From Hyphomonadaceae bacterium (GTDB lineage Bacteria > Pseudomonadota > Alphaproteobacteria > Rhizobiales > Hyphomicrobiaceae): a stretch of DNA of 64,000 nt. Under the pieces are notes generated by a model, which worked only from the letters and a program-made list of their open reading frames with translations, was not told the origin of the DNA and searched no databases. The translations under genes and the position numbers were made by a program. The number at the start of each line of letters is the position of its first letter. Within the stretch, counting starts at the first letter, position 1. Positions 27,746-36,968 of the stretch are shown piece after piece. Location: NCBI GenBank assembly GCA_019747815.1, contig JAIEQJ010000055.1, forward strand, positions 1-64,000, given 5' to 3'.

Positions 27746-29293
27746 GTGGACGAGATCGTCTCGCTCATCGGCGGCTTCAAAGTCGCGCTCTCTTGGTACA
27801 ATTTGGCTTTGATGATCGTCGGCATCCTGCTGGGCGTCATCATAGGCGTGTTGCCGGGGCTCGGCGGCGCCAATGGCGTGGCGATCCTGCTGCCGCTGAC
27901 ATTTGCCATGCCTCCCACCTCGGCCATCATCATGCTCTCCTGCATCTACTGGGGAGCACTCTTCGGTGGGGCCATCACCTCGATCCTTTTCAACATTCCA
28001 GGCGAGCCCTGGTCTGTGGCGACGACCTTCGATGGCCATCCCATGGCGCAGCAGGGCAGGGCCGACGAGGCGTTGACCGCCGCATTCACCTCGTCCTTCG
28101 TGGGTGCCCTGGTCGCCGTGGTCGTCATCACCTTCCTGGCACCCCTCGTTGCAAAGTTCGCCTTGCAGTTCGGGCCCGCAGAGTTCTTCTCGGTCTTCTT
28201 CCTCACCTTTGCCAGCTTCGTCGGCATGGGCAAGGGCTCGCCCTTCAAGGTGCTGGCCTCGATGTGCCTCGGGTTTGCGCTCGGCGCCGTCGGCCTGGAT
28301 AAGGTCACGGGCACATTGCGGATGACCTTCGGTCACGAGGAGTTGCTGATCGGCTTCGACTTCCTGATTGCCGTCATCGGCCTGTTCGGGATCGGCGAAA
28401 TCCTATCATCTATGGAAAGCGGCCTGAAATTCTCGGGCAGCCACGCCACCATCCGGCTGAACGTAGTGCTGCAGACTTGGAAGCATCTTCTGAAGCTGTG
28501 GGTTACCTCCATCCGGAGCTGCATCGTCGGCTGCTGGATGGGAATCACGCCCGGCGGTGCCACGCCTGCCTCGTTCATGAGCTACGGCCTCGCCAAGCGC
28601 TTTTCCAAGCGCGGTGCCAACTTCGGCAAGGGCGAAGTGGAGGGCGTGGTTGCGCCCGAGACGGCGGCGCACGCGGCTGGCACCAGCGCCCTGTTGCCGA
28701 TGCTCACCCTCGGCATTCCTGGATCACCGACGGCAGCCGTGCTGTTGGGAGGCCTTATGATCTGGGGCCTGCAGCCGGGTCCGATGCTCTTTGTGGAGCA
28801 GAAGGATTTTGTGTGGGGGCTGATTGCCTCGATGTATCTGGGCAATATCGCTGGCCTCATCATCGTGCTCACCTGCGTGCCGCTGTTTGCAGCCATTCTC
28901 AGGGTGCCGTTCTCCATCATTGCCCCGATCATCCTCGTCATTTGCGCGGTCGGCGCCTACACCGTGCACAACAGCATGTTCGACGTCTGGCTCATGCTGG
29001 CATTCGGGGTCGTCGGCTACATCTTCACCAAGCTCGACTACCCGCTGCCGCCGCTGGTGCTGGCCATTGTGCTCGGCGACAAGGCCGAGGAATCGTTCAG
29101 GCAGGCCATGCTGGCGTCGCAGGGCAACTTGAGCATCTTCTGGTCGAATTGGCTGGTGGGATCGATCATGACGCTCGGCACCATCCTGCTGTTCTGGCCG
29201 CTGGTGACCTGGCTCCAGGACAAGCGGCGCAGCTTGAATTCAAGGCCCGTCGCGGCATCGGCGGGAGCTGCGGCAGTGGACAAGGAGCGCTGA
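27746..29293 (+). CDS. tripartite tricarboxylate transporter permease (TctA family)
   Basis: GVLPGLGGANGVAILLPLTFAMPPTSAIIMLSCIYWGALFGGAITSILFNIPGEP ... LGIPGSPTAAVLLGGLMIWGLQPGP; GTG start inferred. Confidence 0.93.
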   Translation: MDEIVSLIGGFKVALSWYNLALMIVGILLGVIIGVLPGLGGANGVAILLPLTFAMPPTSAIIMLSCIYWGALFGGAITSILFNIPGEPWSVATTFDGHPMAQQGRADEALTAAFTSSFVGALVAVVVITFLAPLVAKFALQFGPAEFFSVFFLTFASFVGMGKGSPFKVLASMCLGFALGAVGLDKVTGTLRMTFGHEELLIGFDFLIAVIGLFGIGEILSSMESGLKFSGSHATIRLNVVLQTWKHLLKLWVTSIRSCIVGCWMGITPGGATPASFMSYGLAKRFSKRGANFGKGEVEGVVAPETAAHAAGTSALLPMLTLGIPGSPTAAVLLGGLMIWGLQPGPMLFVEQKDFVWGLIASMYLGNIAGLIIVLTCVPLFAAILRVPFSIIAPIILVICAVGAYTVHNSMFDVWLMLAFGVVGYIFTKLDYPLPPLVLAIVLGDKAEESFRQAMLASQGNLSIFWSNWLVGSIMTLGTILLFWPLVTWLQDKRRSLNSRPVAASAGAAAVDKER

Positions 29294-29349
29294 GAGCCTA
29301 AGACAAAGCCAACTACCCCAAGCATGCAACCAAAATCGAGGAGGAAGCG

Positions 29350-30405
29350 ATGATGGCATTTCAGAAAGCTGCTGAGCCGAGATGGGCGGGCAGTATCTGC
29401 CGCTTGGCGGCCGCGGGCACGCTGGCCGCATCCACCCTGGTGTTGTCGACACCGCAGGCCGTTGCGCAGACTTGGGAACCGACCAAGCCCATCCAGTTTG
29501 TCATTCCCGCCGGTACGGGCGGTGGTGCCGACCAGATGGCGCGCTTCATCCAGGGTGTGGTGGCGAAGAACAACCTGGCGAAGCAGCCGATTATCACCGT
29601 CAACAAAGCCGGTGGGGCCGGGGCGGAAGGCTTCTTGGAAGTCAAGAAGTCCGCTGGCGATCCTCACAGCATCATCATCACGCTGTCGAACCTGTTTACG
29701 ACCCCGCTGGCTACGGGCGTTCCCTTCAACTGGAAGGACATGACGCCGGTGGCCATGCTGGCCCTCGACCAGTTCATTCTCTGGGTGCCGGCGGATGCAC
29801 CCTACAAGACGGCGAAGGAGTACATCGAGGCGGTGAAGGCCGCCCCCGACAAGTCCTACAAGATGGGCGGCACCGGCTCCAAGCAGGAAGACCAGATCAT
29901 CACCGTGGCTCTGGAGAAGCTGACGGCACCCAAGAAGTTCACCTACATTCCGTTTGCTGGTGGTGGTGCCGTGGCCGTGCAGCTCGTCGGCAAGCATGTA
30001 AACTCGACCGTGAACAATCCGATCGAGGCCGTCTCGCAGTGGAAGGCAGGCGCACTGAACCCGCTGTGCCTCTTCGACTCCAAGCGCAGCGTGTACACCC
30101 TGAAGGTTACCGCCACCATGGCCTGGTCGGACATTCCGACTTGCAAGGAAGTCGGCGTCAACACCGAGTACCAGATGCTGCGCGGCATCTTCATGTCGCC
30201 CGGCGTGAAGCCCGAGCACATCGCCTACTACGTCGATCTCTTCAAGAAGGTGATGGCGACCGACGATTGGAAGTCGTTCATGGAGCAGGGTGCGTTCAAT
30301 CAGACCTTCATGACAGGCGACGAGTTCAGGCGCTGGGTCGAAAATGCCGAGAGGCAGCACCACGATCTGATGAAGGAAGCGGGCTTCCTGGCAGCAGGCA
30401 AGTGA
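29350..30405 (+). CDS. tripartite tricarboxylate transporter substrate-binding protein (TctC/Bug family)
   Basis: Signal peptide; WEPTKPIQFVIPAGTGGGADQMARFIQGVV; next to tctA. Confidence 0.9.
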   Translation: MMAFQKAAEPRWAGSICRLAAAGTLAASTLVLSTPQAVAQTWEPTKPIQFVIPAGTGGGADQMARFIQGVVAKNNLAKQPIITVNKAGGAGAEGFLEVKKSAGDPHSIIITLSNLFTTPLATGVPFNWKDMTPVAMLALDQFILWVPADAPYKTAKEYIEAVKAAPDKSYKMGGTGSKQEDQIITVALEKLTAPKKFTYIPFAGGGAVAVQLVGKHVNSTVNNPIEAVSQWKAGALNPLCLFDSKRSVYTLKVTATMAWSDIPTCKEVGVNTEYQMLRGIFMSPGVKPEHIAYYVDLFKKVMATDDWKSFMEQGAFNQTFMTGDEFRRWVENAERQHHDLMKEAGFLAAGK

Positions 30406-30496
30406 GCCATTGCGAGGGCTTGCGCCTGCAATCGCAGCGCGCCGGCCCTCGCTGCGACTTCAATCGGTCTGCCCCTCAACCACAGGATCAAACGAT

Positions 30497-31009
30497 ATGC
30501 AGAAGGGTGAAGACACCAACGACGGGCGGCCGCTGGTTACGAACCGGACGATGGAGATCGTGGTCGCCCTGGTTCTATTGGCTGGATGCACGCTGGTCAT
30601 CTACGACAGCGTTCGGTTGGGCTTCGGATGGCGCGAAGGTGAGGGGCCGGCGCCTGGCTACTATCCGTTCTGGGTAGCGGTGATCTTGGCCGTATCCAGT
30701 TTCATCAACCTGGTCAGCGCCGCCCGCAGCGCCGGCGCAAGCGAAACCTTTGTGTCCCTGCGGCCGTTCGGCCGCGTTCTGGCGGTGCTGGTTCCGAGCC
30801 TCATCTACGTAGCGCTGATTGGCTATATCGGCATCTACGTGGCCTCGGCGATCTTCATCTTCGCCTTCATGATTGCGGTGGGGCGGGAAAATCCGCTCAA
30901 GGCGATTGGCGTCGCGGCCGTCGTACCGGTAGCCTTGTTCTTCATGTTCGAGAAATGGTTCCTGGTTCCCCTGCCGAAGGGCCCCCTGGAAGCCTGGCTC
31001 GGCTACTGA
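30497..31009 (+). CDS. tripartite tricarboxylate transporter TctB family protein
   Basis: Small 4-TM protein; GPAPGYYPFWVAVILAVSSFINL, IGYIGIYVASAIFIFAFM. Confidence 0.88.
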   Translation: MQKGEDTNDGRPLVTNRTMEIVVALVLLAGCTLVIYDSVRLGFGWREGEGPAPGYYPFWVAVILAVSSFINLVSAARSAGASETFVSLRPFGRVLAVLVPSLIYVALIGYIGIYVASAIFIFAFMIAVGRENPLKAIGVAAVVPVALFFMFEKWFLVPLPKGPLEAWLGY

Positions 31010-31012
31010 GAT

Positions 31013-31160
31013 CAAGCCAACAGTTGCCGCACCGGCCCGATCTTGGCCCCGATGGCTGAAACCAGGAGCGCCGGGCTCCCATTCTGAGCTGCCTGCCTGG
31101 CAATCTTGCCACCAACGGTCAGCTCGCCCGCGGCCCAGCCCAAGAGGGCCGCATCCCGCC
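31013..31160 (-). pseudogene. fragmentary tandem duplicate of the TerC C-terminal region
   Basis: Minus strand reads RDAALLGWAAGELTVGGKIARQAAQNGSPALLVSAIGAKIGPVRQLLA* versus AGAALLGWIAGELIVGDRIALQQIQDWNPALVVPDPESAIGVKTGPMLHYVAA in the full gene. Confidence 0.8.
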
Positions 31161-31177
31161 CAAGGACGAAGCCCGCC

Positions 31178-31978
31178 TCATTCGGCGGGCCCTCCTTCCT
31201 CGCCGGGCACGCCGACAGCGCCGCGGCTCCTCCGCCGCAACAGCACCCAACCCCAGAGGAGGACGATGGCCGTTCCTATGGTGGCTGCCACGTAGTGCAG
31301 CATCGGCCCGGTCTTGACCCCGATGGCGGACTCCGGATCGGGAACCACGAGTGCCGGGTTCCAATCCTGAATCTGCTGCAGGGCAATCCTGTCGCCGACG
31401 ATCAGCTCGCCCGCGATCCAGCCCAAGAGGGCCGCACCTGCCCAAACAAGAACCGGAAAACGCGTCAACAGGGCCATGATCAGCGTCGCCCCTGCCACGA
31501 TCAGGGGTATCGAAAATGCCAACCCGAAGACGATCAGCGCCGTATTGCCCTTGGCCGCAGCGGCAATGGCAAGCACGTTGTCCAGGCTCATGACGATGTC
31601 GGCGATGGCAACGGTCCTCACCGCGCCCCATAGATTGTCGGCGCTATCGATACTCGCCTCGTCGGCCTCGTCCTGGATGAGCAGCTTGATGGCTATCCAC
31701 AGCAGCAGGATGCCGCCGACCAGCTTCAGCCAGGGCAGCTCCAGGACATACTGCAGGATGACCGTGAAGAAGATGCGCAGCAGCACAGCCGCGCCGGCGC
31801 CCAGGATGATGCCCCAGAAACGCTGACGCGGCGGCAGTGCCCGGCAAGCCAGGGCAATCACAATGGCGTTGTCGCCGGAGAGAAGAATATTGATCCAGAT
31901 GATCTTGAGGGCTTGGATGCCCACTGGACCATAGTCACCCAGGGCCGCGCCGAACTGTTCAACGAGTTGTTCGATCAA
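31178..31978 (-). CDS. TerC/YjbE-family integral membrane protein
   Basis: IIWINILLSGDNAIVIALACRALPPRQRFWGIILGAG ... VAIADIVMSLDNVLAIAAAAKGN; TTG start inferred. Confidence 0.88.
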   Translation of the reverse strand: MIEQLVEQFGAALGDYGPVGIQALKIIWINILLSGDNAIVIALACRALPPRQRFWGIILGAGAAVLLRIFFTVILQYVLELPWLKLVGGILLLWIAIKLLIQDEADEASIDSADNLWGAVRTVAIADIVMSLDNVLAIAAAAKGNTALIVFGLAFSIPLIVAGATLIMALLTRFPVLVWAGAALLGWIAGELIVGDRIALQQIQDWNPALVVPDPESAIGVKTGPMLHYVAATIGTAIVLLWGWVLLRRRSRGAVGVPGEEGGPAE

Positions 31979-32206
31979 GGCCCTTCCCTCCCATGGCTCT
32001 TGTCTTGCGGTTTGCTTGCGCCCATGAGGAGGCAGTCCTCTGCGCCAATACTTACCGCCGTAGTTATACGCATAGATGCGGTAAAACCCGACTGTAGACA
32101 ATGCGACCATGTGGTCGCCGGCAGGGTTGGGCAGCTGCAGAGCCGACCCACCGCCCACACTCCCATGGTGACCATCAACGGCCATCCTCGACACGGCGTG
32201 TGGATT

Positions 32207-32223
32207 TGGCATATGGTATGCCA
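32207..32223. promoter_or_regulatory. putative GntR operator, site 3: TGGCATATGGTATGCCA
   Basis: Palindromic arms with 3-nt spacer, matches sites 1 and 2; about 75 nt upstream of the formate dehydrogenase beta start. Confidence 0.65.
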
Positions 32224-32297
32224 GAAGTGACTTGGGTGCGCCATTGATGGGCGCTCCGTAGTTCCATCGGGCCGATCGCGCCCAAGAGCGGCTGTGC

Positions 32298-34013
32298 ATG
32301 AACGATTCGTCGAAAATGGCTCACGACACTGGCAGGGCGCGCGCGATCCATCCGGGTTCAGGCCGCCGCAAGGCCGCTGCATTCCCCCGCGGCCGTGTCC
32401 TCAGGGACAGCGAAATCGCCGCGGTCAAGGCGCTTTTGGGTGAACGGCCGCGCGAGCGCGCCCTGCTGATCGAGTATCTCCACCTCATCCAGGACAAGGA
32501 AGGGTGCCTGCCCGAGGGCCAGCTGCATGCCCTGGCGGAGGAACTCCGCATCCCGATGGCTGAGGTCTATGAGGTGGCGACCTTCTATGCGCATTTCGAT
32601 GTCGTCGGCGAGGAGGAGCAGCGCCCTCCCGCGATCACCATCAGGGTGTGCGACAGCCTGAGCTGCATGCTGGCCGGGGCAGAAAAACTGCTCCGCGAGC
32701 TGGAGAACGAGAGGATGCCGGGGATTCGCGTGCTGCGCGCTCCGTGCATCGGCTCCTGCGATACGGCGCCAGCCGCGGAGGTCGGCCACTGCCATGTCGA
32801 TTACGCAACCAAGGCCAAGCTGCTCGAAATCGTGGCGCGCAAGGACGTGCATCCCGCTATTCCTGCCTATCAGGCCTTTGAGGCGTACGCGCATGCAGGC
32901 GGCTATGCGGTCCTGCGCGCATGCTTGACGGGCGCGCGCAAGCCAGACGACGTGATTGCAACCCTTTCCGACAGTGGTTTGCGCGGCCTCGGCGGCGCAG
33001 GCTTTCCAACGGGACGCAAATGGAGCCTGGTGCGCAAGGAGCAGGCCCCCCGCCTGATGGCGGTCAACGGCGATGAGGGCGAGCCCGGCACCTTCAAGGA
33101 TCGCTATTATCTCGAGCGAGAGCCGCACAAGTTCCTGGAAGGCGCGCTGATTGCCGCCTGGGCGGTCGAAGCCGAGCAAGTCTTCATCTACATCCGCGAC
33201 GAGTATCCCGCGGTCATCAAGATCCTGAAGCAGGAGATCGCGAAGGTCGAAGCTGCAGGGCTTGCAAAGCACACGCAGCTCCACATTCGCCGCGGCGCCG
33301 GCGCCTATATCTGCGGCGAGGAGAGCGCCATGATCGAATCGATCGAGGGCAAGCGCGGCCTGCCCCGGCATCGTCCTCCCTATGTGGCGCAGGTCGGCCT
33401 GTTCGGCCGGCCGACGCTCGTCAACAATATCGAGACCCTCTATTGGGTGCCGGCCGTCCTGGAGAAGGGGGCGGCGTGGTTTGGCGCGCAAGGCAAGAAC
33501 GACGCCAAGGGCCTGCGCTCGTATTCGGTTTCAGGGCGCGTCAAAAACCCCGGCGTGGTGCTGACGGCTGCGGGCTCCACCGCCAAGGACCTCATAGCGC
33601 TGTGCGGCGGCATGGCGGAGGGGCATCATTTCAAGGGCTACCTGCCCGGTGGCGCTTCCGGGGGCATCCTGCCGGCATACATGGCCGACATTCCCCTCGA
33701 CTTCGGTCAACTCGAGAAGCACGGCAGCTTTGTCGGCAGCCATGCGGTCGTCATTTTGTCCGACCAAGACGACATGAAAGCCGTGGCCCTGAACCTGATG
33801 CGCTTCTTCGAGGACGAAAGTTGCGGCCAGTGCACGCCCTGCCGCAACGGCACTGAGAAGGCTGTCAAGCTCATGAGCACCGGCAATTGGAATGCCGAGC
33901 TGCTCGAAGACCTTGCACAGGTCATGGCGGATGCATCCATCTGCGGCCTCGGACAGGCGGCTCCCAATCCGCTCCGAAGCGTGTTCAGGTACTTTCCGGA
34001 GGATCTCCGGTGA
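32298..34013 (+). CDS. NAD-dependent formate dehydrogenase beta subunit, NuoE-NuoF fusion
   Basis: NuoE-like CxxxC region (VCDSLSCMLAG...APCIGSCDTAPA) followed by NuoF-like GLGGAGFPTGRKW, NGDEGEPGTFKDRYY, GAGAYICGEESAMIESIEGKRGLPRHRPPYVAQVGLFGRPTLVNNIETL, SCGQCTPCRNGTEK. Confidence 0.93.
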   Translation: MNDSSKMAHDTGRARAIHPGSGRRKAAAFPRGRVLRDSEIAAVKALLGERPRERALLIEYLHLIQDKEGCLPEGQLHALAEELRIPMAEVYEVATFYAHFDVVGEEEQRPPAITIRVCDSLSCMLAGAEKLLRELENERMPGIRVLRAPCIGSCDTAPAAEVGHCHVDYATKAKLLEIVARKDVHPAIPAYQAFEAYAHAGGYAVLRACLTGARKPDDVIATLSDSGLRGLGGAGFPTGRKWSLVRKEQAPRLMAVNGDEGEPGTFKDRYYLEREPHKFLEGALIAAWAVEAEQVFIYIRDEYPAVIKILKQEIAKVEAAGLAKHTQLHIRRGAGAYICGEESAMIESIEGKRGLPRHRPPYVAQVGLFGRPTLVNNIETLYWVPAVLEKGAAWFGAQGKNDAKGLRSYSVSGRVKNPGVVLTAAGSTAKDLIALCGGMAEGHHFKGYLPGGASGGILPAYMADIPLDFGQLEKHGSFVGSHAVVILSDQDDMKAVALNLMRFFEDESCGQCTPCRNGTEKAVKLMSTGNWNAELLEDLAQVMADASICGLGQAAPNPLRSVFRYFPEDLR

Positions 34014-34190
34014 CGCCGCGCCTTCCGGCCCAGGTCGTCGGCCCTGCGACTGCAGATGCAAGCTTGGCCGAGCTGAAGCAGGGTGTATCCTGTCCTTTCA
34101 AGGCTGGCGTCCGCCTCAATGTGTTCACCGACGACGACGTCGAATTTTGCCTTCGTTGAGACCGAGCTCAAGAACTGAGGCCTGCCCGCG

Positions 34191-36968
34191 ATGACAGATA
34201 AGATCACCTTCGAGCTGGACGGCAGCCAGGTCGAGGCCGAGCCAGGCGAGACCATCTGGCAGGTGGCTCAGCGCCACGGCACTAAGATTCCGCACCTGTG
34301 CTGGCATCCCGCCCCCGGCTACCGCGCCGATGGCAACTGCCGCGCTTGCATGGTGGAGGTTGAGGGCGAGCGCGTGCTGGCCGCGTCGTGCCAGCGCAAG
34401 GCCGCCCCCGGCATGAAGATCAAGACGGCCAGCGAGCGGGCCAAGAAATCGCGCCAGATGGTGTTTGAGCTGCTGGTGGCGGATCAACCCGCCCGCGAGG
34501 GCAGCCACGATCCGAAGTCGAGCTTCTGGAACTGGGTGGACGCCATGGGCGTCACCCCGACAAGCCGCTACCCCAAGGGCGAGCGCCCGGTTGCCGACAG
34601 CACGCATTCGGCCATTGCCGTCAATCTCGATGCCTGCATCAATTGCAATCTGTGCGTCCGCGCGTGCCGCGAGGTGCAGGCCAATGACGTGATCGGCATG
34701 GCCTATCGCGGGCACGGCGCCAAGGTCGTGTTCGATTTCGATGCCGGGATGGGCCAGTCGACCTGCGTCGCCTGCGGCGAATGCGTGCAGGTATGTCCGA
34801 CCGGCGCGTTGATGGAGAAGAGCCTGCTCGACGACGCGGGCAAGCGCGTGAACTACGAAACAAAGTCGGTGGACACGCTTTGCCCCTATTGTGGGGTCGG
34901 ATGCCAAACCCAGGTTCACGTCAAGGACAACAAGATCCTTTACGTGGATGGCCGCGACGGGCCCGCCAACAACAATCGCCTATGCGTCAAGGGCCGCTTC
35001 GGCTTCGACTACATCCACCATCCCGATCGGCTTACCAAGCCGCTCATCCGACGCGAGGGCGTCGCCAAGAGCGCCGACCTTCAGATCCGCCGCGACGAGG
35101 TCGACAAGTACTTCCGCGAGGCAACCTGGGAGGAAGCGCTGGCAAAGGCCGCCGCCGGCCTCAAGGCCGTCCACAAGCGCGACGGCGGCAAAGCCTTGGC
35201 CGGCTTCGGCTCGGCAAAGGGTTCGAACGAGGAAGCCTACCTCTTCCAGAAATTGATCCGGCAGGGCTTCGGCACCAACAACGTCGATCACTGCACGCGG
35301 TTGTGCCATGCCTCGTCGGTGGCAGCCCTGATGGAAGGGCTGAACTCGGGTGCGGTCACCGCGCCGTTCACGGCCGCCAAGGACAGCGACTGCATCATCG
35401 TCATCGGCGCACGACCGGCCGAGAATCACCCCGTCGCCGCAACCTTCCTCAAGAACGCGGCCAAGCGCGGCGCCAAGTTGGTCGTGATGGACCCGCGGGG
35501 GCAGAACCAGGGCATCGCGCGCTACGCCAGCCACACCCTGCAGTTCAAGCCAGGTCGCGATGTGGCTCTGCTCAACGCCATGCTGAATGTGATCGTGGCG
35601 GAGGGCATGGTCGACGTCCAGTACGTCCAGGCGCACACGGAAGGCTTTGAAAGCCTGAAGGCCAAGGTGAAGGACTTCACGCCGGAGGCCATGGAGCCGG
35701 TCTGCGGCATCTCCGCTGCCACCATTCGCGAGGTGGCGCGTCTCTACGCCCGCTCCGAGCGCTCAATCATCTTCTGGGGCATGGGCATCTCCCAGCACAC
35801 GCACGGCACCGACAACGCGCGCTGCCTGATCGCGCTCGCCCTGGTGACCGGACAGGTCGGTCGGCCAGGCACAGGACTGCATCCCCTGCGGGGTCAGAAC
35901 AATGTGCAGGGCGCCTCCGACGCGGGCCTGATCCCCATGGTGTTCCCTGACTACAAATCGGTGGAAGATGCCTCCATCCGAGGCGCCTACGAGGAGCTCT
36001 GGGGCACGAAGCTCGATGCCAAGAAGGGACTGACGGTGGTCGAGATCATGCACGCCATCAAGGACGGTGTGATCAAGGGCATGTATGTCATGGGCGAAAA
36101 CCCCGCCATGTCCGATCCCGACGTACAGCATGCACGCGAGGCGCTGGCAAAGCTCGAGCATCTCGTGGTGCAGGACATCTTTCTCACCGAAACGGCCTGG
36201 CACGCCGATGTGGTGCTGCCCGCCTCCGCCCACGCTGAGAAGTGGGGCACGTTCACCAACACGAACCGCCAGGTGCAGATTGCACGGCCCGTCATCGATC
36301 CGCCCGGTGACGCCCGCCAGGACTGGATCCTGATCCAGCAACTCGCACAGGGAGTTGGACTGAACTGGAACTACAAGGACATATCGGAGGTCTTCGCCGA
36401 GATGGCGAAGGTCATGCCGTCGTTGGACAACATCACCTGGGAGCGGCTGGTACGCGAGGATGCCGTGACCTATCCCTGCGACGCGCCCGACCAGCCGGGC
36501 AACGAGATCATCTTTGCAACGTCGTTCCCGACCAACTCCGGCCGGGCCAAGATCGTGCCCGCCGACCTCGTGCCCCCCGACGAGCTGCCCGACGAGGCTT
36601 ATCCGATGGTGCTGACCACCGGGCGGCTGCTCGAGCACTGGCATACCGGCTCCATGACCCGGCGCGCGTCAAACCTGGACAGCCTCGAGCCGGAAGCGAT
36701 CGCGGGCTTGAATCCAAGAGAGATGGACAAGCTCGGCATCCCGCCCGGCGGCTTCATCCGCGTCTCGACGCGGCGCGGCCAAGTCACGCTCAAGGCGCGC
36801 GCCGACCGCGACGTCGCCGAGGGGATGGTCTTCATCCCGTTCTGCTTTGCCGAAGCGGCTGCCAATCTGCTCACCAACCCGCAGCTCGATCCGATGGGCA
36901 AGATCCCCGAGTTCAAGTTCTGCGCCTGCAAGATCGAGCCGGCCGAAATGCTGGTGGCTGCGGAGTAG
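34191..36968 (+). CDS. formate dehydrogenase alpha (catalytic) subunit
   Basis: 2Fe-2S N-terminus, CINCNLCVRACREVQ and CVACGECVQVCPTGAL clusters, CPYCGVGCQTQV, DHCTRLCHASS (Cys at the metal ligand position). Confidence 0.93.
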   Translation: MTDKITFELDGSQVEAEPGETIWQVAQRHGTKIPHLCWHPAPGYRADGNCRACMVEVEGERVLAASCQRKAAPGMKIKTASERAKKSRQMVFELLVADQPAREGSHDPKSSFWNWVDAMGVTPTSRYPKGERPVADSTHSAIAVNLDACINCNLCVRACREVQANDVIGMAYRGHGAKVVFDFDAGMGQSTCVACGECVQVCPTGALMEKSLLDDAGKRVNYETKSVDTLCPYCGVGCQTQVHVKDNKILYVDGRDGPANNNRLCVKGRFGFDYIHHPDRLTKPLIRREGVAKSADLQIRRDEVDKYFREATWEEALAKAAAGLKAVHKRDGGKALAGFGSAKGSNEEAYLFQKLIRQGFGTNNVDHCTRLCHASSVAALMEGLNSGAVTAPFTAAKDSDCIIVIGARPAENHPVAATFLKNAAKRGAKLVVMDPRGQNQGIARYASHTLQFKPGRDVALLNAMLNVIVAEGMVDVQYVQAHTEGFESLKAKVKDFTPEAMEPVCGISAATIREVARLYARSERSIIFWGMGISQHTHGTDNARCLIALALVTGQVGRPGTGLHPLRGQNNVQGASDAGLIPMVFPDYKSVEDASIRGAYEELWGTKLDAKKGLTVVEIMHAIKDGVIKGMYVMGENPAMSDPDVQHAREALAKLEHLVVQDIFLTETAWHADVVLPASAHAEKWGTFTNTNRQVQIARPVIDPPGDARQDWILIQQLAQGVGLNWNYKDISEVFAEMAKVMPSLDNITWERLVREDAVTYPCDAPDQPGNEIIFATSFPTNSGRAKIVPADLVPPDELPDEAYPMVLTTGRLLEHWHTGSMTRRASNLDSLEPEAIAGLNPREMDKLGIPPGGFIRVSTRRGQVTLKARADRDVAEGMVFIPFCFAEAAANLLTNPQLDPMGKIPEFKFCACKIEPAEMLVAAE

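Noticed and set aside
31979-32299. N-terminal extension of the TerC ORF
   Set aside because: No family similarity; TTG at 31978 fits the family start, and the extension covers the formate dehydrogenase promoter.
32358-33491. 377-aa minus-strand ORF
   Set aside because: Antisense shadow of the formate dehydrogenase beta subunit.
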